Notes: generated by a model from the letters alone, not told the origin. Positions 42,881 to 52,565 are shown, counted from the stretch's first letter. The stretch is DNA of 64,000 bases from Chryseobacterium sp. T16E-39 (GCF_002216065.1 NZ_CP022282.1:1860001-1924000), one strand, 5' to 3'. Numbers and translations are program-made.

Positions 42881-44014
42881 ATGGCCGTTTATATCCTAAG
42901 TAACCGGAAGATCGTCCGTCATAAAAACGAAACCGTTGATTCATTCTCCAATGATGAATACTCTATTCCCAATTTTAGAATTGCAAAATGTGATTTTGAC
43001 AATTATACAGAACCGACTGCCCAGGCAAAAAAGAAAAAAAACTACACCAACAGAAATATTCTGAATTATCAGCTTTTTTCAGAACCTGAAAAACAAGGAT
43101 ACCAGGAAGTTCTTGATGTATTATTGAGTGAGAAAAAAATCAAAAAATCAAATCTTACAGCAGATAATCTCGGTGGAACTCAAAGAATGTTCTACGAATT
43201 GTATAAAAACATGTCCTCTACAAAATTAAGGAGCGATGTTTTACTATTTATTCATGGTTATGCTTATGATTTCGATGATGAACTGGAAGCAATCATAGAT
43301 TTAAAAAAATTATTTATTGATCATCCTGAATCTCCCATCGAACACATCTTATTTGTAAGCTGGCCAGCTTCAAGCAGTATTGTCCCATTGACCTATTTTG
43401 ATGATAAAGCATCAAGTATTAATTCAGGAACTTCTTTGATGAGACTGTTCTATTTCTATACTCAGTTTTTAAAAGACATCTTTTCCAACCGGGATTTAGC
43501 CCCTTGTAACCAGAGAATTCATCTTATGGCTCATTCTTTAGGAAACAGAGTACTTCAAAGTATGCTGTATAGCCTGAAAAATGAGAATATTCTGAGAGTT
43601 ATTGATCAGGTCCTACTCCTGAATGCTGATGTAACTTATAAAGTTTTTGAAGATTCTGAAGATTCATTTAATAAACTGCCTTTGCTTGCCAATCGGATCT
43701 CAATTTATTTAAACCGTAATGATGCTGTTCTGGCTATTTCCCAATTTACCAAGAATATTCTTACACCGAGGCTTGGCAAAAACGGACCGACTAACATAGA
43801 AAAATTTAAGGATATTGTTTCTATTATTGATTGTACCTTTATTGAAAATGATCTTAAAACCGGTTTAAAATTTGAGCTTGGAAATCACTGGGGATATCTC
43901 TCCAGCTCACAAGCTCAAAATGATATTTTCCAGACACTGAACGGAATAGATAGAAACCTCATTACCAATAGAATAAGTAATTCTGAAAATATTTTCACAA
44001 TTATTTCAAAATGA
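42881..44014 (+). CDS. alpha/beta hydrolase (DUF900-like)
   Basis: A 377-residue cytoplasmic protein with an alpha/beta hydrolase core: VLLFIHGYAYDFDDELEA (oxyanion loop), VSWPASSSIVPLTYFDDKAS, and the nucleophile elbow MAHSLGNRVLQSMLYSL (GxSxG-like, S in AHSLGN). This is the DUF900-type esterase pattern. No signal peptide; substrate unknown. The gene stands alone; the downstream region holds a sigma-54-type promoter. Confidence 0.82.
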   Translation: MAVYILSNRKIVRHKNETVDSFSNDEYSIPNFRIAKCDFDNYTEPTAQAKKKKNYTNRNILNYQLFSEPEKQGYQEVLDVLLSEKKIKKSNLTADNLGGTQRMFYELYKNMSSTKLRSDVLLFIHGYAYDFDDELEAIIDLKKLFIDHPESPIEHILFVSWPASSSIVPLTYFDDKASSINSGTSLMRLFYFYTQFLKDIFSNRDLAPCNQRIHLMAHSLGNRVLQSMLYSLKNENILRVIDQVLLLNADVTYKVFEDSEDSFNKLPLLANRISIYLNRNDAVLAISQFTKNILTPRLGKNGPTNIEKFKDIVSIIDCTFIENDLKTGLKFELGNHWGYLSSSQAQNDIFQTLNGIDRNLITNRISNSENIFTIISK

Positions 44015-44072
44015 TCATTTAACTTAGCATTAACAATAAAATAATGTGTTAAAATTTGTAAAAAATATAAAA

Positions 44073-44088
44073 TGGCATGATCATTGCT
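44073..44088 (+). promoter_or_regulatory. sigma-54-type promoter
   Basis: TGGCATG, four bases, TTGCT: a near-consensus -24/-12 element (TGGCACG-N4-TTGCW) in an intergenic region. Transcription would start near 44100, about 27 bases before a 25-codon frame. Confidence 0.55.
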
Positions 44089-44126
44089 TATTTCTAGCGA
44101 TAGAGAATTAATTAAAATTTCCGGCA

Positions 44127-44204
44127 ATGAAAAAGTTTAAAGAAAAGTTTTCTATTTTATTAGAAAACATCAAAAAAACGATTTTCATAAATGATGAGAT
44201 TTAG
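44127..44204 (+). CDS. small peptide ORF behind a sigma-54-type promoter
   Basis: A 25-residue frame (starts MKKFKEKFSILLENIKK, ends FINDEI) with a basic, amphipathic-helix character. It is the only frame after the sigma-54-type promoter before the convergent menC gene. No family recognised, and no clear terminator follows. It may be a real peptide or the visible part of a small RNA. Confidence 0.35.
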   Translation: MKKFKEKFSILLENIKKTIFINDEI

Positions 44205-44249
44205 CTAGATGCACATCAACAAGAATCCTAACACAGTTCCATGTTGAAA

Positions 44250-45254
44250 TCATGCTTTAAAAAGCAAGCGTTCCCCAATTAGTTCCGAATGGTTGTCAAA
44301 ATTATTAGTAAATAAGCCTCCTGTGCCTAAGCCTTGAGGCAATTTGCTATTTTTGGTAAAGGTATATTGCGCAATTGCATTCAATCCAATATTACTCTCC
44401 AATGCGGATGTGATCCACCAGCCAATATTATTTTCTTCTGCAAGAGCAATCCATTCATCAGATCCAGAAAAGCCCCCAATCAGAGAAGGTTTAAGAATTA
44501 TATATTGCGGGTTGATCGTTTCTAATAGTTTTTTCTTTGCATCAATAGATGTAATCCCTATCAATTCTTCATCCAAAGCAATTGGTGTTGGAGTTTCAGC
44601 ACATAGCAAAGCCATGTCATTCCAGTTTCCAGCCTTGATAGGCTGTTCTATAGAATGAATATTCAGATCTGAAAGTTGTTGTAATACAATTTTAGCTTCC
44701 TGCACTGTAAATCCCCCGTTAGCATCCACACGCAGTTCAAGTATATCTTCTGAGAACTTTTCCCTTAATTTCTTTAATACTTCATGTTCAGACTTCCAAT
44801 CGACTCCAATCTTTAGTTTGATACAATGAAACCCTTTTTCGAGCTTATCCTGAATCTGCTCTTCCATATAGTCTACATCTCCCATCCATATCAACCCATT
44901 GATGATAATAGGAATCTGACCCTTTGTAAATTCGCTCGGATAGTAAAGATGATTTCCATTCTTCAGATTGAGAATCGCCTGTTCGTATCCAATCCAAATG
45001 GATGGAAATTCGGTTAACTCTTTCTTTAAAAATTGATGATCCTCCTGAATATTTTCACAAAGCCACTTCAGCTTCTCTTCATAATCAGGCCTGTCATCGA
45101 AACTCAATCCTCTAAAAATAGCACATTCCCCAATTCCCTTTTTTCCATCTTCTGAAATTGTAAGAATAAAAGTCTCTTTTTCATACAAAACGCCACGAGA
45201 TGTTCCACTCGGGCGTTTGAATTTTAATAAATATCTGGAATATTCCGCTGTCAT
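44250..45254 (-). CDS. menC: o-succinylbenzoate synthase
   Basis: Enolase-superfamily enzyme that dehydrates SHCHC to o-succinylbenzoate in menaquinone synthesis. The 334-residue protein has the catalytic Lys pair at K146/K148 (CIKLKIG), metal ligands D177 (VDANGG), E203 (IEQPI) and D228 (ALDEE), and a second Lys K255 (ILKPSLIG). A dipeptide-epimerase role is the alternative in this superfamily, but the presence of menF in the window supports MenC. Its ATG directly abuts the fbp stop codon. Confidence 0.88.
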   Translation of the reverse strand: MTAEYSRYLLKFKRPSGTSRGVLYEKETFILTISEDGKKGIGECAIFRGLSFDDRPDYEEKLKWLCENIQEDHQFLKKELTEFPSIWIGYEQAILNLKNGNHLYYPSEFTKGQIPIIINGLIWMGDVDYMEEQIQDKLEKGFHCIKLKIGVDWKSEHEVLKKLREKFSEDILELRVDANGGFTVQEAKIVLQQLSDLNIHSIEQPIKAGNWNDMALLCAETPTPIALDEELIGITSIDAKKKLLETINPQYIILKPSLIGGFSGSDEWIALAEENNIGWWITSALESNIGLNAIAQYTFTKNSKLPQGLGTGGLFTNNFDNHSELIGERLLFKA

Positions 45255-46271
45255 TTATTTTACATTATCTATTCGCATAAACTCTTCTGCTTTCTCTACC
45301 ATAGATACACTTCCACAAAAGAATGGGATCCTCTGATGAAGTTCTGTAGGTTCTACTTCCAGGATTCTTCTAAATCCATCTGTAGCTTTCCCACCCGCTT
45401 GTTCAGCAAGAAATGCCATTGGATTACATTCATATAACAATCTAAGTTTTCCGTTCGGCGATTGAGAATATGAAGGATAAATATAAATCCCCCCTTTCAG
45501 CATATTTCTATGAAAATCCGCCACAAGGGAACCAATATACCTCGATGTATAAGGACGATCCCCTTCTTCCATCTGGCAATATTTCAAATAATTTTTAACT
45601 CCCTGAGGAAACTTGATATAATTCCCTTCATTGATTGAATAAATTTTCCCGGTAGCAGGGAACTTCATATTAGGATGAGAAAGATAATAGGTACCTAAAG
45701 AAGGATCAAGAGTAAATCCATTTACTCCGTTTCCAGTGGTATAAACGATCATTGTAGAAGATCCGTAAATCACATACCCGGCAGCAATTTGATTAACTCC
45801 TTTTTGTAAGAAATCTTCAAGCTGAACAGGCGTACCTGGTTCTGACACTCTTCTGTAAATTGAGAAAATAGTTCCTACAGAAACATTTACATCAATATTT
45901 GAAGATCCATCAAGGGGATCAATTAAAACTACATATTTACTAAGGTGTCCATTTCCAACACATTTAATATCTATAAAATCATCGTTTTCTTCTGAAGCAA
46001 TTCCACAAACCACTTCCCTTTGTGACAAGGCAGTGATAAATATTTCATTGGCAAGAACATCAAGCTTTTGCTGTTCCTCTCCCTGAATATTTTCATTACC
46101 CGCTTTTCCAATGATATCTGCAATTCCAGCTTTATTTACTTCTCTGTTTACAACTTTTGAAGCCAATCTTATAGCACTTAGAAGTCGGGAAAGCTCCCCT
46201 GTAGAATACTGAAAATCTTCTTGTTTATCTATAATAAATTCTCCTAAAGTCTGCAACGATTGATCTGACAT
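45255..46271 (-). CDS. fbp: class 1 fructose-1,6-bisphosphatase
   Basis: A 338-residue gluconeogenic enzyme that hydrolyses fructose 1,6-bisphosphate. The metal-binding signature [23 protein letters not shown] is clear (quoted in part), with the ligand Glu in [10 protein letters not shown] and the C-terminal [20 protein letters not shown]. Cytoplasmic tetramer by family. Forms a tight pair with menC; the functional link is not obvious. Confidence 0.95.
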   Translation of the reverse strand: MSDQSLQTLGEFIIDKQEDFQYSTGELSRLLSAIRLASKVVNREVNKAGIADIIGKAGNENIQGEEQQKLDVLANEIFITALSQREVVCGIASEENDDFIDIKCVGNGHLSKYVVLIDPLDGSSNIDVNVSVGTIFSIYRRVSEPGTPVQLEDFLQKGVNQIAAGYVIYGSSTMIVYTTGNGVNGFTLDPSLGTYYLSHPNMKFPATGKIYSINEGNYIKFPQGVKNYLKYCQMEEGDRPYTSRYIGSLVADFHRNMLKGGIYIYPSYSQSPNGKLRLLYECNPMAFLAEQAGGKATDGFRRILEVEPTELHQRIPFFCGSVSMVEKAEEFMRIDNVK

Positions 46272-46664
46272 ATTTTACTTTTTACGATTTCCCCAAATTT
46301 CGTAAAATTATTGCAATCTGAAAAAAATTCTTTTAAAACACTTTAATAACTGTATACCAACACAATACACCCCGATCTAATCATTACACCCTCTTATTGT
46401 TTCTATAATTTGTTCCCATTTTTGACTATAAGTAAATTTCATTAATTTTTATCATTTTTGGTCATATAACTCCATTACATAGGAATAATATGGTATAATC
46501 CCAACTATATAACACAAAAACACATCAATATGGTCAGTTTATCATAAAAATCTTTATCTCATCCTGCCCTTTAGCTATTTCATATCTCATTGTAAATTTA
46601 TAATTTTGACGTCCGTAAAAAACTCAACTATTTTTTATCTAACAATTTTATTTTTAATAATTTA
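46272..46664. other. intergenic region between fbp and lysC
   Basis: About 390 AT-rich bases between divergent genes. I see a TAATTTTG box at 46601-46608 that fits lysC, and no gene or structured RNA. Confidence 0.5.
46601..46608 (+). promoter_or_regulatory. promoter box of lysC
   Basis: TAATTTTG, giving a leader of about 50 bases before ATG 46665. Confidence 0.4.
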
Positions 46665-47903
46665 ATGAAAATTTTCAAGTTTGGTGGAGCGTCTGTAAAA
46701 GATGCTGAAAGTGTAAAAAATGTGTCAATGGTTTTAAAAAGCCAGGGATTTGCTAAATGTTTGCTGGTAATCTCAGCAATGGGCAAAACGACTAATGAAT
46801 TGGAAAAGGTTGTAGAACTTTATTTCAAGAAGGAAAACTATCAAACTGAAATTAAGGTTATTAAACAGAAACACATAGAAATAGCTCAGGGTCTTTTTCA
46901 GGAAAATCATCCTGTATTTGCAGAGATCAATTTGTTTTTTGATGATCTTGATTCTTTTCTAAGAAGAAATAAGTCACCTAACTTCAATTTTGTATATGAT
47001 CAGGTAGTAAGCTGTGGAGAAATGATTTCCACTAAAATTTTAAGTGAATATCTGAATGAAATACAGTTTACCAATCAATGGCTGGACGCCAGAGATTATA
47101 TAAAAACTGACAATTCATACAGAGATGGTAATGTAGATTGGAAAAAAACAGAAGAATTTATTTCTACTTTAAATTCTGAAATTTGCTATGTAACCCAAGG
47201 TTTCATTGGTTCAGATGAGAATAATTTTACAGTAACTTTAGGAAGAGAAGGTTCGGATTATTCTGCTGCTATTTTTGCTTATTGCACCAATGCAGAAGCA
47301 ATGACCATATGGAAGGATGTTCCCGGAGTAATGACAGGTGACCCAAGAAAATTCAAGGATGTTACTTTACTTTCCAATATTTCTTATGAGGAGGCTATTG
47401 AAATGGCGTATTATGGGGCCAGCGTCATTCACCCGAAAACATTGCAGCCTTTACAGCAGAAAAGCATTCCCTTTTATGTTAAATCTTTTGTGGATCCTAC
47501 AAAAGAAGGAACAAAAGTAGGAGCTTCAGAAAAAAATCAACATGAGGAATCTTATATTTTAAAAGAAAATCAAAATCTCCTGAAAATATCTACTAGAGAC
47601 TTCTCATTTATTGCAGAAGATCATATGAGCCAGGTTTTCAGTCTTCTATCCAGACATAAAATTAAAGTTTCTTTGATGCAGAATTCTGCAATTTCACTAG
47701 CTTTATGTTTGGAAGATAAATTCAATGCAATTGATGATCTGAATGAAGAATTGCAAAAAGGCTTTAAAACTGAGGTAATTAAGAATGTATCATTATTTAC
47801 CGTAAGAAATGCAAAGATGGATAAGATTGATCAATTTTACCAGGAAAAAAGTGTATTATTGGAACAAATTTCCAAGAACACACTTCAAATGGTAACACAA
47901 TAA
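46665..47903 (+). CDS. lysC: aspartate kinase
   Basis: Monofunctional aspartate kinase, 412 residues, first step of the lysine, threonine and methionine pathway. Kinase motifs: KFGGASVKDA at the start, VTLGREGSDYSAAIFA and WKDVPGVMTGDPRKF; ACT-type regulatory region from about 300 (LLKISTRDFSFIAEDHMSQVF). In an operon with the acyltransferase gene 22 bases on. Confidence 0.93.
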   Translation: MKIFKFGGASVKDAESVKNVSMVLKSQGFAKCLLVISAMGKTTNELEKVVELYFKKENYQTEIKVIKQKHIEIAQGLFQENHPVFAEINLFFDDLDSFLRRNKSPNFNFVYDQVVSCGEMISTKILSEYLNEIQFTNQWLDARDYIKTDNSYRDGNVDWKKTEEFISTLNSEICYVTQGFIGSDENNFTVTLGREGSDYSAAIFAYCTNAEAMTIWKDVPGVMTGDPRKFKDVTLLSNISYEEAIEMAYYGASVIHPKTLQPLQQKSIPFYVKSFVDPTKEGTKVGASEKNQHEESYILKENQNLLKISTRDFSFIAEDHMSQVFSLLSRHKIKVSLMQNSAISLALCLEDKFNAIDDLNEELQKGFKTEVIKNVSLFTVRNAKMDKIDQFYQEKSVLLEQISKNTLQMVTQ

Positions 47904-47925
47904 ATATAATTGCGACTAAACACAT

Positions 47926-49767
47926 ATGAGCTTAATTTCGAAAAACGATTTAATCCAGGCTTCCGGCTTAAGTAAAATAGGGTTTCTAAAGAATCCTGTG
48001 GCATCTGCTATCATGAGCGTTGCTAAAATAAATGAAGTTAATAAACTATATGATAAACTGAAAGACAAGGAAGGTAAAGACTTTTTCGATTCATTTGTAA
48101 GGGAAAGAAACTTAAGCTATATCGCTTTTGAAGAAGATCTGGCTAAGATCCCAAAGACAGGGCCTTTTATTTTAGTTTCCAACCATCCGCTAGGCGCAAT
48201 TGACGGGATTTTGATGTGTAAAATACTATTAGAAGTACGTCCTGATTTTAAAGTAATGGGTAATTTTTTACTGGAAAAAATAAAACCCATGGAGCCTTAT
48301 GTAATTTCTGTAAATCCATTTGAAAACAGGAAAGGAGCTTACAACAGTTCTTCAGGAATGCGCGAAACTTTAAAGCATATTGAAAATGGGGGTTGTGTAG
48401 GTATTTTTCCTGCAGGAGAAGTTTCAAATAAAAACAATGCTTATAGCGAGATCTTAGATAGAGAATGGGAAAAGCCAGCTTTAAAATTAATTAAGATGGC
48501 CAAAGTACCTGTTGTTCCCATGTATTTTCATGCTAAAAACAGTACTTTATTTTATCAGGTCGCAAAGCTTCATGCAAGTCTGCAAACCCTAATGTTACCA
48601 TCTGAAATGATGAATGACAGGGAGAAGCCCATTCGTGTACGAATAGGAAAACCTATAGCTGTAAAAGCTATGGATGAGATGGAAAATATAGAGGAACTGG
48701 GTGAATTTCTAAAGCGTAAGGTTTACATGATGAAATCTTACTACGAAAAAAGAAAATCTTTAGCCCAGGTCATTAATCTTCAAAATCTATCTTTAAAATT
48801 TCCTTTGCTTAAAGAAGAAAATATTGTCCAGAATATCATCGATGAAACGCCAAAAGAAAGTATTCTGCATGACATTAATAAACTGAAAGGTACCGATAAA
48901 ATGCTTTTCAGTAATGGTAATTACGAGATCTATTTTACGACCTACGAAGAAATCCCTTCTGTAATGCGGGAGATAGGCAGACAAAGGGAGCTTACATTCC
49001 GTGCTGTAGGAGAAGGAAGCAATCTTCCTTTCGATCTGGATGAATATGATAAGCATTATCATCATCTTTTCCTTTGGGACAGCACTGCAGAGATGTTAGT
49101 GGGTGCTTATAGAATGGCTTTAGGAAAAGAGGTCATGAAAAAGTATGGCATCAAAGGATTTTATACAAGCTCACTTTTTGAATTTGAACAGGACATCCAT
49201 CCATTCTTCAAAAAGGTCATTGAAATGGGAAGAGCTTATATCTGCCAGGAGTATCAGCAGAAGCCTCTTCCACTCTTTTTATTGTGGCGCGGAATCGTTC
49301 ACGTATGCTTAAGAAATCCAGACCATAAATTCCTGATGGGAGGAGTAAGTATTTCGAATAAATTTTCAGAATTTTCAAAATCTTTGATGATTGAATTCAT
49401 GCGTTCGAATTATTATGACGGTGCAGTAGCTCAATATATAACTCCAAGAAATGAATATAAGGTAAAGCTTAGGGATCGTGATAAAAATATCTTCTTTGAA
49501 GAAATGGAGTCTGATCTTAATAAGCTTGATAAAATTATCGACGACCTGGAACCGGAGTTGAGATTACCTGTTTTGATCAAAAAGTATATCAAACAGAATG
49601 CAAAAGTAATCGCTTTTAATGTTGATCCTAATTTCAATGATGCTATTGACGGACTCATGTATATCCGCATCAGCGATCTTCCGGAAAGTACGATTAAACC
49701 GGTATTGGAAGAAATGAGTGAGCAAATCAGAAAAGAACAGGAAAACAATCCGGCTGAGAATCAGTAG
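47926..49767 (+). CDS. fused PlsC-like and N-acyltransferase (OlsF type)
   Basis: A 613-residue bifunctional acyltransferase. The N-terminal half (about 60-270) is PlsC-like with SNHPLGAIDGIL near residue 85 and IFPAGEVSNK; the C-terminal half (about 330-540) is a GNAT-like acyl-ACP-dependent N-acyltransferase of the OlsB/hemolysin-like family (LFLWDSTAEMLVGAYRMALG, FEFEQDIHPFFKKVIEMGRAYI). Such fusions (OlsF) make ornithine lipids in Flavobacterium; related proteins make glycine lipids. So it should produce membrane aminolipids. Second gene after lysC. Confidence 0.85.
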   Translation: MSLISKNDLIQASGLSKIGFLKNPVASAIMSVAKINEVNKLYDKLKDKEGKDFFDSFVRERNLSYIAFEEDLAKIPKTGPFILVSNHPLGAIDGILMCKILLEVRPDFKVMGNFLLEKIKPMEPYVISVNPFENRKGAYNSSSGMRETLKHIENGGCVGIFPAGEVSNKNNAYSEILDREWEKPALKLIKMAKVPVVPMYFHAKNSTLFYQVAKLHASLQTLMLPSEMMNDREKPIRVRIGKPIAVKAMDEMENIEELGEFLKRKVYMMKSYYEKRKSLAQVINLQNLSLKFPLLKEENIVQNIIDETPKESILHDINKLKGTDKMLFSNGNYEIYFTTYEEIPSVMREIGRQRELTFRAVGEGSNLPFDLDEYDKHYHHLFLWDSTAEMLVGAYRMALGKEVMKKYGIKGFYTSSLFEFEQDIHPFFKKVIEMGRAYICQEYQQKPLPLFLLWRGIVHVCLRNPDHKFLMGGVSISNKFSEFSKSLMIEFMRSNYYDGAVAQYITPRNEYKVKLRDRDKNIFFEEMESDLNKLDKIIDDLEPELRLPVLIKKYIKQNAKVIAFNVDPNFNDAIDGLMYIRISDLPESTIKPVLEEMSEQIRKEQENNPAENQ

Positions 49768-49803
49768 GTTTTTATCTTTAGTAGAAAAAAGTTTCGTTAA
49801 TAC

Positions 49804-49834
49804 TTGCGTCATATACTAAAACTTACTACTTTTG
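49804..49834 (+). promoter_or_regulatory. promoter of tRNA-Phe copy 1
   Basis: TTG 49804-49806, 20 bases, TACTTTTG 49827-49834. Confidence 0.65.
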
Positions 49835-49876
49835 CATCACTTTAAAACAACGAAGTAAGACAAACAAAAATATAAT

Positions 49877-49949
49877 GGTTTCTTAGCTCAGTTGGTAGAG
49901 CAATGGATTGAAAATCCATGTGTCCCTGGTTCGATTCCTGGAGAAACCA
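49877..49949 (+). tRNA. tRNA-Phe (GAA), copy 1
   Basis: A 73-base cloverleaf: acceptor GGTTTCT / AGAAACC, D arm GCTC...GAGC, anticodon loop with GAA (GGATTGAAAATCC), T arm with GGTTCGATTCC, discriminator A; CCA is not encoded. Identical to the copy at 51667. Confidence 0.97.
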
Positions 49950-49950
49950 C

Positions 49951-49980
49951 AAACCACCTTTTTAAGGTGGTTTTTGTTTT
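49951..49980 (+). terminator. terminator of tRNA-Phe copy 1
   Basis: Stem AAACCACCTT / AAGGTGGTTT, loop TTT, T-rich tail. Confidence 0.85.
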
Positions 49981-50165
49981 TATATACTTACAGCACTCCT
50001 TTCCACTCATACTATCCCAAAAGAGATAAGAAGTTCATCAACGAAGTAATATGTTTTTATTTCATGAATAACATCAATAAATTTAATCATCGATTTGTGA
50101 AATAATTTTCTAATTAGCGATAAAAGAATTAAATTAGTCTTTTAAACCAAATCACACATACAATC

Positions 50166-51512
50166 ATGAGATTAAAATTATTAACCGATACTTTTTTAGG
50201 TATCTCATTGCTCATTTTTCAATCATGCGCAGAAAGCAATATTGCAACAGAAGACACCATTTCTACGCAAAAGAAAGTATCAGCTTTAGCAAATAACACC
50301 TCTTTCAGTGTACCAGTTGCAGGAAACTCCTTTCTAACAATAAAGCCTTCTGGTGCCAACGAGGTAATCACTTCTACCAAATTAGCCAACTGGACCAGCT
50401 CCAATACGGTTATCAGCACTTATTTCAGAGTAAGCAATACCGGAATATTAAGTATTGGATTAAAAGCCTCTGTCCCATCAGGCAGCAGTGTTGTAAAAGT
50501 AACTATAGGCAATACTTCAAAGAATATCACGTTAACAGGATCAGCTTACACTGATTATAGTGTGGGAGATTTTACGGTTTCTACTCCAGGATATGTAAAA
50601 GTTGATCTTCAGGGAGTATCCAAAACCGGTGGGTATTTTGCGGACCTAACAGATATTACGTTCAGTGGGGCAGCTTCCACCGGAACTAATGTTTTCAGTA
50701 ATGACCCATCTTATTATTATTGGGCCCGCAGAGGACCTTCATGTCATCTGAACTATACCATTCCAACAACAGACAATGTCAGCTATTATTACAATGAAGT
50801 AACAGTGCCTGCAGGAGAAGACAAGATTGGCTCTTATTTTATGGCAAATGGCTTCGGTGAAGGTTATTTCGGCATGCAGGTTAACTCTTCTACAGAAAGA
50901 AGAATTTTATTTTCTGTATGGAGCCCTTTTGAAACGGATGATCCTAACAATATTCCTCCTGATCATAAAATAATCCTCAACAGAGCTGGTAGCGGTGTTA
51001 CTATTGGGGAGTTTGGTAATGAAGGCTCCGGAGGACAAAGTTATTATAAATACAACTGGACGGCCGGGCAAACCTACAAATTCTTATTAAAAGGAGAACC
51101 CGACGGTAATGGAAAAACAGATTATACAGCATGGTTTCTTTCCCCAGATACCACAACCTGGAAACTTATCGCCAGCTGGAAGAGACCGCAAACGACGACT
51201 TATCTTAAAAGATTTTACAGTTTTGTAGAAAATTTCAATCCTGAGAATGGATACCAGGGAAGAAAAGCTGAATTTAAAAATCAATGGGTAAGAACAGCAG
51301 GTGGAAACTGGATGGCCATCTCAGGAGCGAAATTCAGTGTTGACAATACTTATAATGCTCAACAAAGAATCGATGCAATGGGTGGGACAAATAATGGTTC
51401 TTTCTTTTTACAAAATGGAGGATTTTTTAACTCTATCGTAGCTCCGGGAACACAATTTTCAGTTACTGCTCCTAATCAAGCCCCCAATATAAATCTTTCC
51501 ACTCTTCCATAA
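50166..51512 (+). CDS. DUF5077/DUF3472 lipoprotein
   Basis: A 448-residue exported lipoprotein (signal LGISLLIFQSC with lipobox FQSC). Residues about 45-170 form a carbohydrate-binding-like DUF5077 domain (FSVPVAGNSFLTIKPSG, GYVKVDLQGVSKTG); DUF3472 follows at about 185-400 (SYYYWARRGPSCHLNYTIP, FYSFVENFNPENGYQGRKAEFKNQW in part). Such proteins are thought to bind or act on polysaccharides at the cell surface. It lies between the two tRNA-Phe copies and ends at its own terminator. Confidence 0.83.
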   Translation: MRLKLLTDTFLGISLLIFQSCAESNIATEDTISTQKKVSALANNTSFSVPVAGNSFLTIKPSGANEVITSTKLANWTSSNTVISTYFRVSNTGILSIGLKASVPSGSSVVKVTIGNTSKNITLTGSAYTDYSVGDFTVSTPGYVKVDLQGVSKTGGYFADLTDITFSGAASTGTNVFSNDPSYYYWARRGPSCHLNYTIPTTDNVSYYYNEVTVPAGEDKIGSYFMANGFGEGYFGMQVNSSTERRILFSVWSPFETDDPNNIPPDHKIILNRAGSGVTIGEFGNEGSGGQSYYKYNWTAGQTYKFLLKGEPDGNGKTDYTAWFLSPDTTTWKLIASWKRPQTTTYLKRFYSFVENFNPENGYQGRKAEFKNQWVRTAGGNWMAISGAKFSVDNTYNAQQRIDAMGGTNNGSFFLQNGGFFNSIVAPGTQFSVTAPNQAPNINLSTLP

Positions 51513-51534
51513 ATCACTAGATCAAAGATATTCA

Positions 51535-51570
51535 GCCAGTTATTACTTTGAAATAAATAACTGGCTTTTT
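51535..51570 (+). terminator. terminator of the DUF3472 gene
   Basis: Stem GCCAGTTATT / AATAACTGGC, 11-base loop, T run. Confidence 0.85.
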
Positions 51571-51595
51571 ATTTTCATTTAATTTTAATTTTTTG

Positions 51596-51626
51596 TTGCA
51601 TTATATACTAAAAAGCACTATTTTTG
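51596..51626 (+). promoter_or_regulatory. promoter of tRNA-Phe copy 2
   Basis: TTG 51596-51598, 20 bases, TATTTTTG 51619-51626: same spacing as copy 1. Confidence 0.65.
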
Positions 51627-51666
51627 CACCCACTTTAAACAACGAAGTAAGTCAAACAAACATATT

Positions 51667-51739
51667 GGTTTCTTAGCTCAGTTGGTAGAGCAATGGATTG
51701 AAAATCCATGTGTCCCTGGTTCGATTCCTGGAGAAACCA
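51667..51739 (+). tRNA. tRNA-Phe (GAA), copy 2
   Basis: Identical 73-base sequence to the copy at 49877-49949, 1,790 bases downstream, with a similar promoter and terminator. Confidence 0.97.
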
Positions 51740-51740
51740 C

Positions 51741-51768
51741 AAAACCACCTTATATAAGGTGGTTTTTT
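51741..51768 (+). terminator. terminator of tRNA-Phe copy 2
   Basis: Stem AAAACCACCTT / AAGGTGGTTTT, loop ATAT, T run. Confidence 0.85.
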
Positions 51769-51806
51769 ATTTTAAATAGATCAAGTAATTATTTAATTAT
51801 TATACA

Positions 51807-52565
51807 CTATAATAACTTATTGCTTGTAACAAAGGCCAATGCTTCAGAAATATTGCTTACCTGCATTTTCTCAAATAACTTTCTTCGATGAAATTTAATG
51901 GTATCGGGTGAAACAAAAATTTTCTCAGCAATTTTATTGATTGTATATCCCTGTGCGTAGTAGCGTAAAACTTCGAGCTCCCTTTCGCTCAGTTTTATTT
52001 TTTCCTCATTTCTCCATTTTTCCTCTTCAGCATCATACCACCAATAGTCATTAGTTCCCTGTCTTGAAATGGTAATATTTCCAGAATTCGTATTAGTAGA
52101 TAAGGAGACGACCCCCATCGCTTTCCATATTTTACCTTCTTCTGTAAGAAACAAGGGTGTCAGTTTTTGATTGACCAAAATGGCTTTATCCTTATTCAGC
52201 AAGTGGATATCATAAGAAAGGGTATAATATTTTCTTTCCTCAGCAGGAATTTTTTCATAAAACTCATATCCCAACCGATTAACCTTTGATAATAAATCAG
52301 CGTCACTTTTCTGGACATATCTAAAATAAAACTCATACCCCATTTTCTTCACTTCTTCTGCAGTATTACCGCAAAGAAACAAGGGGTTCTCCGAAACATA
52401 CTCAAAATTTCTTTTCTGATAGTCTATTATATATACACTCATATAAATAGCACGGGAAAAGGCATCCGTTACCTCAAGGTAATTATTTAATGCCATAGTT
52501 TCTTCATTTAGATCCTCTTTAACTGTATTCTCAGAAAAAAAGAACCTATTAATATTTTCACTCAT
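51807..52565 (-). CDS. LuxR-type regulator with PAS-like sensor region
   Basis: A 252-residue regulator. Residues about 20-150 look like a PAS-type sensory domain (AIYMSVYIIDYQKRNFEYVSENPLFL); the C-terminal LuxR helix-turn-helix is at about 190-252 (LSERELEVLRYYAQGYTINKIAEKIF, DTIKFHRRKLFEKMQVSNISEA in part). There is no receiver domain. It is transcribed away from the precursor peptide gene, and two perfect palindromes lie in the shared 395-base region, so it is the probable local controller of the peptide system. Confidence 0.87.
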   Translation of the reverse strand: MSENINRFFFSENTVKEDLNEETMALNNYLEVTDAFSRAIYMSVYIIDYQKRNFEYVSENPLFLCGNTAEEVKKMGYEFYFRYVQKSDADLLSKVNRLGYEFYEKIPAEERKYYTLSYDIHLLNKDKAILVNQKLTPLFLTEEGKIWKAMGVVSLSTNTNSGNITISRQGTNDYWWYDAEEEKWRNEEKIKLSERELEVLRYYAQGYTINKIAEKIFVSPDTIKFHRRKLFEKMQVSNISEALAFVTSNKLL

